Below are positions 1 to 12,493 of a stretch of DNA of 64,000 nt, in pieces. Source of the DNA: Cryptomeria japonica (Eukaryota > Streptophyta > Pinopsida > Cupressales > Cupressaceae); contig NC_081411.1 in the NCBI RefSeq assembly GCF_030272615.1, positions 158,574,471 through 158,638,470 on the forward strand, read 5' to 3'. Within the stretch, counting starts at the first letter, position 1, and each line of letters starts with the position of its first letter. The notes beneath the pieces are model-generated. The model did not search any database. It saw nothing but the letters and a program-made list of their open reading frames with translations, and was not told the DNA's origin. The position numbers and the translations under genes are program-made.

Positions 1-536
1 TATCCTACAAAATAGAAAACATTCTTCTGCAAAACCATTGTGTTAACAGTTAGTGCCAAGAAAAGAATAAAAGCCAATACTATTTATGTATACTCACCCC
101 TGTTGTTATTATAGACTAGGTTTCTTTCAAATTAAGTCAACATCAGAAATTGTTGGCTCTACTATGAAAGATTACCTAGTCTACAATAATATCAAAAGTG
201 TAAGCACTGGTCATTAAAGGATTGATACTAACACAACCTTTCTAGCCTGTACTTTAGATTCTTACTATGATATTCAAGATTTATGTCTATTTAAGTATAA
301 ATGTTGAAGTGAACCAATATGCCAAAATTAGTTTATAGCTTTTTCATGAAACATCCTCATTATAATCTTCACCTAATTAGTTTAACTATATTTTTTGAGT
401 ATCTTGACCTTCGCTATGTATATTATATCAAATAAAATAAATAGTTCACTATGTACCATGATCTAACTGGAGATCCTATATCTCTATGTATATGATTCAT
501 TATAATAGTAATAGCAAAAAACTATGTAACTGGAGC
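1..536. other. AT-rich DNA, no gene seen
   Basis: No reading frame, RNA signature or repeat structure that I can support. It lies on the 3' side of the gag-like remnant on the minus strand and could be part of the same old element. Confidence 0.5.
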
Positions 537-1160
537 TTAATCTTCTTCCTTGTCATCTGCAGCTTCCATACCAAAGGCATGTGATTCGGTGGGGTTATTA
601 GCCTAGAACGGGGTCAATCCTTCTACCATATAACTCACCCACCATTCCCCTTTTGGTTCTTTAACCACTCCAGCCCATTGCTTAAGGAATGCAATGCTTT
701 TTACAATCTCTATTTGTCTTTGGTGGCAGAGTCTCTGATCTTTATTACTAAGAATAAGCCTTTTTAATTCTACATTAAGCACCTCATCCTTATTAATGGC
801 TTCCGCCACTTTGGAATAATCTTCCGGGTAAGGTGTTTGTAGATTATCATCCACACATTTTATCGCTATTTCTAGGTTACCCAAGTATTCTTCTTTGAAA
901 ATCAACCTACATTTAATGTGAATGTGACTGCTTTTGCTTCTCCCATTGTAAGTAATATTTCTACAAACCCTGTTGGGATGCTACTTTTAACTTGTTTCCT
1001 ATGTTTTGAAAGGATAATCTCATCACCCATAATCCTTCTGGTCACATGTATGACCAAATCATCTTCCATTCTCAGGATAACCGACCATCACTTGTTAGAA
1101 ATTTCTCCTATGAAGGACATTTCACGCTTCTCAGGGTAGAGACAACTACTAAAATCCATT
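537..1160 (-). pseudogene. gag-like retroelement ORF remnant, copy 1
   Basis: A decayed minus-strand coding trace with no family I can name firmly. It contains MSFIGEI, then an in-frame stop, then RRIMGD, a hydrophobic stretch, KEEYLGNLEIAI, PYPEDY and EWWVSYM. The 3' part (905 down to 606) is open for 100 codons, then has a TAG at 603-605 and a 21-codon acidic tail ending at 537. Between the upstream part and this part the frame shifts near 905. The same order of motifs occurs at 26077-26802 (MAFRGEI, REIMGD, NKEFLRLFEVAI, PYLKDY, NWWVEYL), so the two are paralogs. A gag-like or plant transposon protein is my inference, based on being repeated, broken and acidic at the C terminus. Confidence 0.5.
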
Positions 1161-1504
1161 TTTAGGAAGAGCTAAGTTGTATATACCTATGTGAAAATAT
1201 ACTAGTTATGGAGATCGGTAGAGTCGGTACTACAAATTGTGACCCCGGTTGTGCCAAGCTAGTCACATGATGTTTACTTATCTCCCTTTCAGTATGTTAT
1301 ATGATTGCTTGCCAATAATTCTGACATATTCCCTTCCCCCAAAATGTCCCGCTGTATGACTGCGGGAGTGATGATTATCTTTTTCATAATTGTTGATTCA
1401 CCTTACACCCTTTCCTTATCATTGCATGATTACTCAAGAAATCAAGCAGTATCTTCATGATGATTTCTGGTTGATGCTATTTAATCATTTTTATATACTA
1501 CATT
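1161..1504. other. no gene seen
   Basis: Moderately AT-rich sequence upstream (minus-strand sense) of the gag-like remnant. I see no supportable coding or RNA feature. Confidence 0.4.
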
Positions 1505-1895
1505 GATACATGTGTGTGTGTGTGTGTATGTATATACATGTATATATATGTATACATGTATACATATATGTATACATGTATATATATATGTATACATGTA
1601 TACATATATACATGTATACATATATACATGTATATATGTATACATGTATACATATATACATGTATATATAAGTATACATGTATATATGTATACATGTATA
1701 CATATATATATACATGTATACATATATGTATACATTTATACATATATATACATGTATATCTATATATACATGTATATATAGATATACATGTATATATATG
1801 TATTTCTATATATACATGTATATATAGATATACATGTATATATAGATATACATGTATATATATGTATTTCTATATATACATGTATATATAGGTAT
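1505..1895. repeat. compound TG / TATACATGTA microsatellite
   Basis: Starts as (TG)n at 1511-1528, then becomes a dense array of alternating purine-pyrimidine TA/CA/TG steps in which the palindromes TACATGTA and TATACATGTATA recur every 10-20 bases. From about 1755 the pattern becomes a longer unit containing TATATATAGATATACATG repeated several times. All frames are open on both strands because the sequence lacks stop triplets, so the reading frames here are artefacts. Confidence 0.95.
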
Positions 1896-2078
1896 ATATT
1901 TGTTCTACTCAATTTTTTGTCCATGTACGTGTATGCATATATGTATATGTCTTGTCTTTATGCATTTATATTTATAGGCATCTCTCTATGTTTGCATGTT
2001 TATATCTATATATGTGGCTATGTATACATATATGTTTATAAATATTAATATTATATTATTTAAAAAATTATTTTATTA

Positions 2079-3172
2079 TCAAACTTTATAGATTATGATT
2101 CAATACTCCTAGGGTTCAGAATAGGCCTTAAGATTTTTGTTTTTAATTAAGATTGTTTGATTTAGGGTTTTAAATTTCATAACAAAATTTAGTTTTAAAT
2201 TTTGAAATAAAAAATACAATTTAATTTTCATTATCTCATTGATAGAATAATTATAAATTTGAGAGTAACATAATTTAAAATGCATCAAAATGTATATGTT
2301 CTATGAACACATATAATTGTTATTGAACTAAATGAATGAACAAATATGAATATTAGGTGAAAGTATATTCTAAATTTATTAAATGTAATTTGAAAACTTA
2401 AAAATAATGCCTCTTAAAAATAAATTTAATAATAAAAACTTGAACCATAGAAACAAAAAAAATCATAGATATAATTGGTGGAAAAGCAACTTAATAATAA
2501 CAAGTTAATGAAAATTCAGTCCAAAGAATTTTTATTTTTTTTTTAATTTAAAACATATAGACACTATGGAACTTCAAGGACTTACTCTAACCTTATTTTT
2601 TCCCTTTTTCAAATTTATTTTTATAATATAATCAAGAACACAATTAAATTAAGTTAAAAAATTGTAATCTAAATTCTTCAAAATCTTTAAGGTGGGTAAT
2701 TCTAAACATTAAACATGGTTGAGAGGTGTATAGTAACCCTAAATCTTAAACTCTAAATAGATCATGGTGTAAAGTAGCCCTAAATATTAAACATGGTTAC
2801 TAGTGTAAAGTAACCCTAAAAATATTAATCTAGCTAGTGATGGATATCAATTGATATGAAATAATAGAGATCAATTTATATGGAGTTTTAATTATATCCT
2901 AAAATTAATTAAATAAACTATAAGTTAGAATCCCTAAACTTTAAATTTATAGTTTATAGATTATGATTCAATAGTCCTAGGGTTTGGACTAGGCCTTAGG
3001 GTTTTTATTTTTAATTAAGATTGTTTGAGTTAGGGTTTTAAATTTTATAACTAAATTTAATTTTAAAATTTAAAATAAAAAATATAATTTAATTTTCATT
3101 ATCTCATTGATAGAATAATTTTAAATTTGAGTGTAACATAATTTAAAATGCATCAAAATGTATATATTCAAT
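2079..3172 (+). repeat. two-copy direct repeat, about 870 bp apart
   Basis: The stretch 2079-2300 recurs at about 2951-3172 with scattered substitutions. Both copies contain TTATAGATTATGATTCAATA, a CCTAGGGTT motif, TTTTTAATTAAGATTGTTTGA, an ATTTTCATTATCTCATTGATAG stretch and AAAATGCATCAAAATGTATA. The spacer (2301-2950) contains several separate CCCTAAA motifs but no telomere array. The duplicated DNA is non-coding. Confidence 0.85.
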
Positions 3173-3468
3173 CTATAAACACATATTTAGATGAAAGTAT
3201 AATCTAAATTTATTAAATATTTTAAAATTATAACCAAGAAGAAAGGAGTGTTTATTAAATATGGATAAAACATAATAAATATTATTTTAGTCACCTAAAA
3301 AAATTGCCTTAAAAACTCATGTAGAAGATGCAAATTATTTGAGGTAGTTAGATTGGATGCAAAATATTTGAGCCAATTAGATTGAAGAAATAAAAAAATC
3401 TGCAATTTGAAAACTTAAAAATCATGCAAAATTCATAGATATATTTCGTGGAAAGGCAATTTAATAAT

Positions 3469-3955
3469 GTAACTACCTTTTTCATCCTAAATAAATATTC
3501 AAAATATTGAGATAATCAATTTATCTATTGTTATTAGGTCTTTAAATAATATTTTATGTAGTTCCACAAATAATGGTAAATGAATTAACCCTAATTCATA
3601 TTAAAAAAAAACATTTAAAACATAGCAACATAACATTTATGCGATAGTATTTACACAATAACCTTTATAAATATTAATATGCATCAATAATCATAGAAAT
3701 TCAAAAGCATTATTATGCCCAACCAATTCCCAATGCCCCTTCTCCAATTCCTAATGCCCAACCACCAGACCTTAACTATCCTCTCTTTTTTTCTTTTTTC
3801 AATTTATTTTTCCTCTACTATTTTCTCTCCCTATCCCTTTCTTTATTGATTCATAGGTTTTAAATAATGTCTCAAGGTGGTAACAAAATTCATAACCCTT
3901 AATAACAATTATAATGTCCATAATTATACTTATTTAATACTATTTATTATAACTC
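3469..3955 (+). repeat. direct repeat copy 1 (uninterrupted)
   Basis: This AT-rich block starts at TAACTACCTTTTTCATCC and runs through CATTATTATG (about 3717) into a C-rich stretch with ACCACCAGACCTTAACTAT, ending near TTTATTATAACTCC. A second copy lies at 5667-5924 plus 6341-6530. Here the two halves are joined directly, so this copy shows the state before the insertion seen in the other one. No coding potential. Confidence 0.85.
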
Positions 3956-5666
3956 CAGGTCCTCAGTAGCAAGAGATGTATCTACATCACAACTCAAAAA
4001 TTATGATCAATAAATCAATAGAGATGCATGTGCATCACAACTCAAAAATTATGATCAATAAATCAATTACTGACATTGAATATGTGCATACTTAATTGTA
4101 TTTCCATTTTTATTTTAATTCATCTATATTCTTGTCATCTTTTAATTTGACAAATTTCACTAGTTCCATAATCCTTTTTCCAATGATAATATTTTCATTA
4201 AAAGTATCATAAATATATGTTTTAATCTACTATCTTTTTAAGTTTATCACTTTATTTAATCTTTTAACTGCAATTACTCCTATATAGTCACTGGTAAATT
4301 ATAAAAGTATAATTATATACTCAAAATACATTCTAAGATGGTATTCATGCATTCCGGACTACATGAATATCTTCTTTGCAAAACAAATACACAATTGTCT
4401 TTTATATACAATAACTTTTATATTATTGGGTTGATCAAGTCCAAACCATGGTAATCTTGTCTAGCATTTTAACAATAACTAAAGAATATCAAATTATTAA
4501 CATGTATTGAGCACTTCATAGGGAAACATTAGGTGTAACCATTAATTTATTAAAATCCAAGGGTGAAGGTTGGTTTAATTAAAAAGTTGATAATTTGCCT
4601 ATAACAATGATGGTTTTCATAGACCCGTGTCCTAGAAGATGAGACTTAACAAGATCATTTAATGATGGTTTGCTAAATGTGTTTTCTGAGGATTCAAAAT
4701 TATCTAATTCTCTTTGTGTTTTTTTGCTAAATGTGTTTTCTGAGGATTCTAATTCAGAAGTGTTAGAGTTGCTTGATTTGGAAGTGACATGATCGAGAAA
4801 TTTATTTCTTTTGAGATTGACATCTCTTTTTGTTTGCTTTGTTTTATAGATTCCTTCTTAAGTTGATTGACTTGAGCTCTAGTTCAACGATTTCATTTAG
4901 TAGGACTTCATTGGTTCTCTCTAGGTCTTCGTATGCTTTTCGGTCATTTTTTGAAGCCATTGTGATTGGTCAATTCCCTTTTTCCTAATGTCTTTACCAA
5001 AAAAAAAATTGTATTTAAGGAGATTCTCTAGCTTAGAGTTGTTTCAATTATTTAAAGATATATATGATTACATTCAAATGTACTTCCTTTTCTTAATCAA
5101 TTTATTTTCCTTACAAGATAATTTAAGTTTTTAAAAAAAATTTTATGCCAAGAGCAAAAAATATCAAGTTGGGAATTTAGCAAGGAACTAGTGAAAATAA
5201 TTTTAGAACAAGGGATATAATTACACCATCTAATTTAATGCCCTCAGAGAGTTGCAAAAGGCAAAGTTGATGCGGATCTCTCTCTCTCTATAAAATCCAG
5301 GGTTTTTGTTAGATGCTCAAAGAAAATTAAAAAAAAACATAAATAAAATTAAAACAAATGTCATTGGTTCAAACAAAATTTAATACATACAACAAACTAA
5401 AATATAATTTAATTCTAAAAGATTGATAGATCATGTGTAATCTAAGGTTTATCTCCCAGATCTTCATATTCCTCCCTCTTTAAAAAAACATACAAAGGGT
5501 TAATTAAAAGTTACTGTCTACTAAGAATGGTTACTTTTTCTCACATAATTTATCATATTTATATTTAAATATGTTAGAATTTGGCCTATTCTATTATTAA
5601 TTATTTCTTAATGAGAATTAGTCCACTCATAAAGTCATATTCAGTAATAAAAATGTGATAGTAAAT
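3956..5666. other. AT-rich DNA with short tandem duplications, no gene
   Basis: Two short duplications are visible. A roughly 50-bp unit containing CAACTCAAAAATTATGATCA is repeated at about 3985-4070. A roughly 60-bp unit containing AAATGTGTTTTCTGAGGATT is repeated at about 4676-4750. A (CT)n run occurs at 5278-5289. I see no conserved reading frame. Confidence 0.55.
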
Positions 5667-5960
5667 AACTACCTTTTTCATCCTAAGTAAATATTCAAAA
5701 TATTGAGGTAATCAATTTATCTATTGTTATTAGGTCTTTAAATAATATTTTATGTAGTTCCACAAATAAGTTATTTAATATAATGGTAAATGAGTTAACC
5801 CTAATTCATATTAAAAAAACATTTAAAACATAGCAACATAACATTTATGTGACAGTATTTAAACGAGAACCTTTATAAATATTAATATGCATCAATAATC
5901 ATAGAAATTCAAAAGCATTATTATGTAGTAATAAATAAACTAATGAAACATTACTATCTG

Positions 5961-6099
<139 letters not shown>

Positions 6100-6184
6100 G
6101 TAAATCATGGAGAGGCTGTTTTCCTACATGTAGAGGATTAGTTATAGGTATAGAGTTTCTGGGCAAGGGAGCACTTGAGGAGGA

Positions 6185-6283
6185 CACGGTTCTTACACAG
6201 AACCCTACATGCCTTCACGACATGAAATAAACACGATCCTTACACAGAACCCCACATGCCTTCACGACATGAAATAAACACAA
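6185..6283 (+). repeat. 47-bp tandem pair
   Basis: The motif CTTACACAGAACCC starts at 6192 and again at 6239. Each copy is followed by CACGACATGAAATAAACAC after a short spacer. It lies in the unidentified insert next to the (TA)n tract. Confidence 0.85.
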
Positions 6284-6530
6284 CCTTGGCTAGGACACTC
6301 CCGGGTGTACGTTGCACCCCAAGTTGGACACACATTGTATGCCCCTTCTCCAATGCCTAATGCCCAACCACCAGACCTTAACTATGCTCTACTATTTTCT
6401 CCCCTTGTCCCCTTCTTTGTCGATTCTTAGGTTTTAAATAATGTCTCAAGGGTGGTAACAAAAGTCATAACCCTTCATAACAATTATAATGTCCATAATT
6501 ATATTTATTTAATATTATTTATTATAACTT

Positions 6531-6967
6531 CATTCCATGGGAAAATGTCCCATAACAAATAATAACAAGTTAATAAAAATTCAGTCAATTGATTGCAATA
6601 GTTTTAGTCTAATGGAAAGTACTAATAAAATATATAACTAATTCTAAACTTTATAATAACCTTAACAATAACTTTAACATAATTTGTATGCTAACCCAAA
6701 TTTTTAACCTAATTCTAACTCTAAATCTAACATTAAATACAACCCTTTTTTTTTAAACTTTAACCCAAATTTAATCTTAATTTATAAATAATTTTAACCT
6801 TATTTTAATCCCTAACCTTAACCCTTATTCTAGCACTATCTCTTATTAAAAACCCTAATTTTAATCATAATCATTATTATAATTATTTTAGAATTATAAT
6901 AATAAATAAGAATTAACATTAAAGTTATAATATAATTAAGAATTGTAAATTAAGTTATAATTATTTT
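6531..6967. other. AT-rich spacer with degenerate TAACCCTAA-like strings
   Basis: Between about 6640 and 6860 the plus strand is almost free of G and full of variants of CTAACCTTAA and AACCCTAA. They are not in a regular array. I see no gene. The T-rich run at 6968-6989 that follows is the A-rich tail of LINE copy A read on the other strand. Confidence 0.5.
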
Positions 6968-6988
6968 TTTTATTTTTTTATTTTTTTT

Positions 6989-7735
6989 GATCGATAAAAG
7001 GTCAAGGCCAAAGAATTTTATTAATTTAAAAATAGATAGATTTACATTTACACCTCCATTCGGTGTGGGCACTGGTAGGAAAGAATGGAGGGAATAAAAC
7101 CTTCGGTCTAGCCCAAATCCTTCAAGGATCAGAAAAATTAAGAATGCAATACAAAATGGAGATGCAAGATCATAAAAGGAACTTGTCCCAAATAATGAAG
7201 ATAGTGTTTAGAAATGCAATTGAGCAACCGGTTGCCCATCTCTTGGGGTGATGCTGCCATTTGTTGGCAGCAATTCTTACAATTCCTGAAACACATGGTT
7301 AAGCATAATTTGCTCCTTATGCTGCACAAAATCTTGAGAAAATCTTTCTCTAGAATGTTAAGACAAGGAAAACCAAACAGGAAACCTATACAATATATCA
7401 TACCTGCCTGGATGGTCACCCTGTTAGGATACACAGCTCAAAATATTACTCTCAAAAAGAAAAAACTCTAGTGACATAATGCCAGAATGATTACCCATCG
7501 AAGAGCATAAACTCAGTAAATATTTACGAGGTAGATTCCATAAATGTTTCTACAGAGGGATCATTGGGAGCTACCATCCTAAGAAAATGGTTCGAGAGCC
7601 ATCAAGGCCCTTATTGAGAGTAATGGGAAAGCTGTAAGTGTATCAAGCATGCCCTTAAGAATTTTGGTAAATCCTTGAAACTTCCACTGACATTAGAAAC
7701 CTAAAAGTTATCGCCCAAACCAAAGCCATCGGATG
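6989..7735 (-). other. LINE A 3'-terminal segment
   Basis: On the minus strand this segment follows the CGAT array and ends at the A-rich tail. Its last 120 bp (plus 6989-7110) are conserved with the ends at 55140-55275 (copy B) and 24491-24625. Shared features are a TTGGCCTTTTAT(C) terminus, an AATAAAAT string about 25 bases before it and a CGGTGCCCACACC-like block. The AATAAAAT string may act as a poly(A) signal. 7214-7471 and 54775-55029 are also clearly homologous, but their frames are not shared coding. Confidence 0.8.
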
Positions 7736-8661
7736 TACACATTAACCTCTCCTCGAAATATCTAGTTTTATCAAAATGGTACACCTATTGAATCGAAGAG
7801 ACCTGTCGATGATTCATCGATAAGATGATTTATCGAATAGACTTGGGCCTCGATGAACTTCAAAAGTGACTTATCAAAAGCAGTATTTTTCATCGATAGA
7901 AAGGATATCGAGGAAACCAAAGGAGGTTTCGTCGGTGAAGCAAGGCTACCAAAGAAACTATGGTATCAATCATCGAAGAAGATAGTTCTACCGAAATGAT
8001 GAGATCGAAGAAACTAGGGAAGGTTTCATCGATAGGACTATTTGAGAGAAGAAGGGTGTTGAAGAGATACTAAGGATATTGCCTGACAGTGACAATTTCA
8101 TCGAAAGGCAAAGGATCAATAAAACATAAGAGATTTTCATTGATATGAAAAGGGTATCTAGGGAAAGGGAGCATCGATGAACTCTAAAGGGACTCATCAA
8201 AAGAAATGATTCCCCTGAAAGAGGATATCAAAGAAAGCAGAGATGGTTTTTGTCGATGGGAAAAGGATTCCAAGGAAATAATACCATCAGTACAACATGA
8301 AGGAAGCTTACTAAAAGAAGAGTTCTTATCAAAAAATGATATCGATCAAACAGAAGGAGGCTACATCGATTAAAGATATCGATAAGAATATGAGTTTCGA
8401 GGAGGCTAAAAGGCAAGTTACCGATGTGTGGTTTTACCAATGAAACTTTATCAAGGAGGGTTACTGATGAGCTCATCAATGAAAAAGTGAAATCATAAAA
8501 AGAAAGATGGCCTCAATGAAACAATAGACCCATTCATCAAAGGAGTGTAGTGATGTCGATAGAGAAGGTGTTTCGATGGAAGGATAAAGGAAGTCATCGA
8601 AGCCCAAGGTTTCTACGACATAAAGATATCCAGATTCAAATAGTATAGGTGAGACCCAACG
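7736..8661 (-). repeat. CGAT-rich tandem array of LINE A, distal part
   Basis: Degenerate repeats in which CGAT, ATCGAT and TATCGA recur every few tens of bases. One anchor (GAGTTTCGAGGAGG, about 8392) corresponds to the anchors at 16637 and 17134 in the proximal part. Removing the copia insertion puts the anchors about 500-525 bp apart. Homologous to 52720-54170 in copy B on the other strand. Non-coding by my reading. Confidence 0.85.
8657..8661. other. copia target-site duplication, left
   Basis: CAACG immediately outside the left LTR. The partner at 16376-16380 is CAATG, one mismatch. Removing the element gives GAGACCCAACGATGTCTCATCG, very close to the paralogous array position near 16868 (GAGACCCAACAATGTCTTATCG), which confirms the empty site. 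Confidence 0.85.
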
Positions 8662-10157
8662 TGATAGTTCTGATACTTAATGTTAAGTACATATGCCAAG
8701 CTAATAAGATGAGAGGGGGGGGTGAATCATACAAACTTAATCTTCCATAAAAATATCAGATTCAACCTCGGTAAAATATACTTTAGTAATAAAACCAAAA
8801 CTACTAAACATGCAAACTCAAAAGCATATGAACATCGTAACACTCTAACACCAGATTTAACGTGGAAACCCAAATAGGGAAAAACCACTATGGGATTTCG
8901 GACCCACTAAGAAATATACTCTTCTAAAGTATGCTCGGTTGAAAGCAAATCTTGTTAAAGATTACAAACACATTGCTAGATGTGACCCGGTTAAGGGATT
9001 TCCCTTAGATCTATTAGGATCTTCACCTTGTTAGAAGTGACCTTGTTAAAGGATTTCAAACACTCAATCAGAATGTCACCTTGCTAGAGAGTTTTACAAA
9101 TAAGACTGTTAAGTCCACTCAGTTAAGAGATTTTCTGTCACTTTACAAAATAATAATAATAAAAAATCTATCTGCAACTTCACATCTAAAATGCTAAAGC
9201 AGATTCTTATTTGCTCAATACAATATAGACATAGAACTAATCTTGTCCATCTGCTAGGCTCTATACTCTGTTATTCAAAACAGGTCTTCAAGCTTCAGTG
9301 CTCGGTAATCACTATGTAGCATCCATGTGCATACACTTGCCCACATACATTGTTTATCAATAGTTCCTTATTTGTAAACAATAGCTAACCGCTTAATCTC
9401 ATTGATCACATTTCCCATGATCAATCATAGCCATCAGATCTTCAAAATTTATCCAAGTTCAATGTATCCTTTGATCGAAAAATGTTTTACCCTGCTTTGG
9501 AACTTGCATACATTTCTTGGAACTTGTGCTAGGGTTTTGCGGTTCAATCTAAGCTGTAGATCTTCTTGCCGATTTTCCTTTGCCATAGATTCTTTAACAA
9601 ACTTCATTCATGGTATACCAATCATTTAATCATAGCCAGCTCATCAGCTTCCTTCATTAAATAATGCATGTAATCATTTAATGCATTGTGTTATTACTCA
9701 GTTGCAACTTGGTAAATACTAAACTTCACTTGGTAGACATACTGCCTTCATTAACCGATAGTGATAACCTTAGGGTTTACCGACTACGTTCCTTAGGGTT
9801 TACCGACTAGGTTCTTTGCTCAGTAACATAGTGTAGTATTAACCTTACAATCAATAACATATGTATGATATCAAAACAATCTAAACATCATGATCTCATC
9901 ATTGTCTAACTCGGTAATAGTTGCCCATTGAATAACTTATTTCTCCCCTTATTCATCATATTCTTTCTGTGTCTTTTACCAACATCTTTATACTCATCAA
10001 ATCATACTTCTGAAGATATGGCAACATCATACTGAATTAGAAAATCAATTTCTTGACATCAATGACAAAATAATAATATTAAGATAGTAAACATCCTTAA
10101 TCAGTTATATCCATAATCATCAACAACCTTCTCAATATCCTCATTGAAATGCCAACA
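8662..10157 (-). repeat. copia 3' LTR (left in window)
   Basis: 1,496 bp bounded by TGATAGTTCTGATACT at the plus-strand left and GAAATGCCAACA at the right, giving TG...CA ends. It carries a G8 run near 8715 and two copies of a 23-bp unit (CCTTAGGGTTTACCGACTA...) at 9768-9813, where the other LTR has three. The short frames inside it are not coding. Confidence 0.93.
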
Positions 10158-10169
10158 ATCTCCCCCTTT
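10158..10169 (-). other. copia polypurine tract
   Basis: Read on the minus strand it is AAAGGGGGAGAT, directly before the TGTTGGCATTTC start of the 3' LTR. This is the expected plus-strand primer for reverse transcription. A similar string, CAAAGGGGGAGAAG, occurs at about 10338-10351 in the 3' untranslated region. Confidence 0.85.
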
Positions 10170-10577
10170 GGCATTGATGGAAAAACCAATTGATTTGACC
10201 TAATTGTTTCAGATTGCTGTGAGATTCTAAAATGCTGAAATGCTCTCCTCCTGTCATCAGAATTCTCCCCCATGCATATTCTCCCCCATACATTAGTCTT
10301 CTCTTCTTTTCTCTTCAGTCTTGCTTTTCTTCAGTCTTCTCCCCCTTTGACAACAATGCCAAAAAGTAAAGAACTAAAACATAATTTCTTCCGCTGAGAA
10401 GTGAATTCCTATTGTTGTGTGTCAACTTAGTCTCAGTTAGAGCATTTTGTCTTCAATTCCTGTTCCCTATATTGTTTCCTACATGCCTTTAGAAAATCTC
10501 CTAAAGTGTGTAAATCAGCATCAACTCCTAAAAGATATTCTGTAGAGTCATCGAATTGATGCTTTCACCGAACTTGA
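10170..10577 (-). other. copia 3' untranslated region
   Basis: Between the end of the polyprotein and the polypurine tract. On the plus strand it is rich in TCTCCCCC blocks (at 10265, 10282 and 10337), that is, repeated purine tracts in the sense strand. No reading frame. Confidence 0.7.
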
Positions 10578-11311
10578 TCAATGAATAGAAGATAGGGGTA
10601 GGACCCCTAACTTACTTCTGAGATACTCAAAAGTGTCCCTTGGCAGTGGCTTGGTGAAGATATCTGCTCTTTGTTCCTTTGTGCTAACCTATTCCAACAC
10701 CACTTTCTTCTCTTGAGCATCTTCTCTAAGATAATGATATTTGATAGAGATGTGCTTTGTCTTAGAGTGCATAATAGGATTCTTTGAAATGTTAGTGGCA
10801 CTAGTATTGTCACAGAATATAGTTACTAGCTCGGTTACTTTCTCATTTGTACCTTCCAATAGTTGTTTGATCCATGCTATGTTGGTGCAATTCAATGCTG
10901 CAGCAACGTATTCAGCTTCTGTTGTTGACTGTGAAACACATCCTTGTTTCTTGCTAAGCCAACTCACTAGTCTTTCTCCTAAAAAGAAAGCTCCTCCACT
11001 TGTGCTTTTCTTGTCATCAATTGTGCCTGCACAATCAGGATCAGTATAAACTTTTAAATCAAAGTCATTTCCTTTCTGATATACTAAGCCATAATCCTCA
11101 GTGCCTTTCAAGTATCTAAAAATTCTCTTGATTGTTGTCATGTGTGTTTCCTTAGGATCTGCAAAGAATCTTGCAGCTATACCTACTGCATGTGCTATGT
11201 CTGGCCTGCTGTGAACATCATGTTGTAACTTTCCAATCATGGATCAGTAAAGTGTCTCATCAATAGATGTAGATTCATCATTCTTTGATAATTTGCAGTT
11301 GGTAGTCATAG
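10578..11311 (-). pseudogene. pol: copia RNase H domain with C-terminal polyprotein tail (broken)
   Basis: The sense frame starts with MTTNCKLSKNDE after a frameshift near 11311, has a TGA near 11244 just before SMIGKL, then reads through SRPDIAHAVG, an RNase H core and the conserved end ADIFTKPLPRDTFEYLRSK. RNase H acidic residues are seen in VYTDPDCAG, STTEAEY and FCDNTSA. A TAG at 10689-10691 interrupts KVVLE and VSTKEQ. The family function is to degrade the RNA strand of the RNA-DNA hybrid during reverse transcription. The domain sequence is well preserved apart from the stops. Confidence 0.9.
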
Positions 11312-12490
11312 AGTACTTACTGGTTTTGAATCCTCCATTCCAAATTTCTTCAAGATTTCCTTTATGTACTTGGATTGAGTAATGAAAAACTCATTTTTCA
11401 TTTGTAGTATCTATAAACCTATAAAATACTTTATCTCACCGATTATTGACATCTCAAATTCTTTTCTCATTTCATTTCCAAAGTTCTTACATAGAGAGTC
11501 ATTTCCACAATATATAATGTCATCAACAAATATGGCTGAGATTAGTATTCTATTTTCATCACTCTTCATGTACATGTTACTATTTTCACTTGTTCTTATA
11601 AAACCAATCTTGATTAAATAAGAGTGCAATCTTTCATACCATGCTCTAAATGCTTGTGTCAAACCATATAAAGCTTTGTTCAATTTACATACCTGATCTT
11701 TATTCTTTTCTTCAACAAATCCTTCAGGTTGTTCAATAAAAACTTCTTCTTCTAATATACCATTCAGAAATGCAGATTTGACATCTATTTGATATACCTT
11801 GAAATTCTTGTAAGCAGCATATGCCAACAATGTTCTTACTCCTTCTAGTCTAGCCATAGGTGCAAAAGTTTCACCATAATCAATTTCTTCTTCTTGAGCA
11901 TAACATTTGCAAACTAGTCTAGCTTTATTTCGAATGACCTCACCTTTTTCATTCAACTTGTTTCTAAAAATCCACTTTGTACCGTTTACATTTTTGTCCT
12001 TCAGTCTTGGGACCAGTGTCCATGTGTCATTCTTCTTGATTTGATCAATCTCTTCTGTCATAGCATTTATCCAATCTTCACTATTGAATGCCTCTTTCAC
12101 TATTCTCGGTTCAAATTCAGATATCAGACATGTGTTCTGTCTCAGTTTGTTCCTTGTCATCACTAGATCATCTTTATCTCCTATAATCTGACTTGATGCA
12201 TGATGTCTTCTGACATACTTGGCTAATATAGGCTCTGTATGATCTTCACCATCACTCGGTAACTGAATATTCTCTTCATTTCCTTTAACAGTTCTCTTGG
12301 TAAGACTTGTCAGTTGAACATAGACAAATTCATCATAATCTTCTGGTTCCTTGGAGTTTCCTTCATCATTTCTTTCTGCAAATTCATCAATTTTCACATT
12401 TGCACTTTCTACTATTTTGTTAGATGATTTGATCAGACATTTATATGCTTTACTTCTAGAAGAATAACCAAGAAATGTTTCTTCTTCACT
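11312..12490 (-). pseudogene. pol: copia reverse transcriptase domain (broken)
   Basis: In frame with the integrase after a TAG at 12491-12493. It opens with KSEEETFLGYSSRSKAYKC, the usual end of the integrase region, then an acidic linker and the RVT_2-type domain: W.NAM.EEID.I..N.TW.LV, YQIDVKSAFLNG with the first catalytic Asp, EVFIEQPEGF, and IFVDDIIYCG, an F-for-Y variant of the YVDD active site. It stops at TAG 11411-11413 where the family usually has a glutamine (GLQILQ). The product copies genomic RNA into cDNA in the family. This copy cannot make it intact. Confidence 0.92.
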
Positions 12491-12493
12491 TTT

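Noticed and set aside
1481-2048. Overlapping Tyr/Ile/His-rich open frames on both strands
   Set aside because: They are translations of a microsatellite without stop triplets.
2700-3060. CCCTAAA and TTTAGGG strings as an interstitial telomere
   Set aside because: Single scattered motifs, no tandem run. The same holds for 6640-6860 and for TTAGGG in the copia LTRs.
7063-7471. Small frames in the LINE A 3' end as a gene
   Set aside because: Copy B has the homologous DNA but not the same open frame.
11382-11621. Plus-strand frames over the copia polymerase region
   Set aside because: Antisense shadows of the reverse transcriptase.
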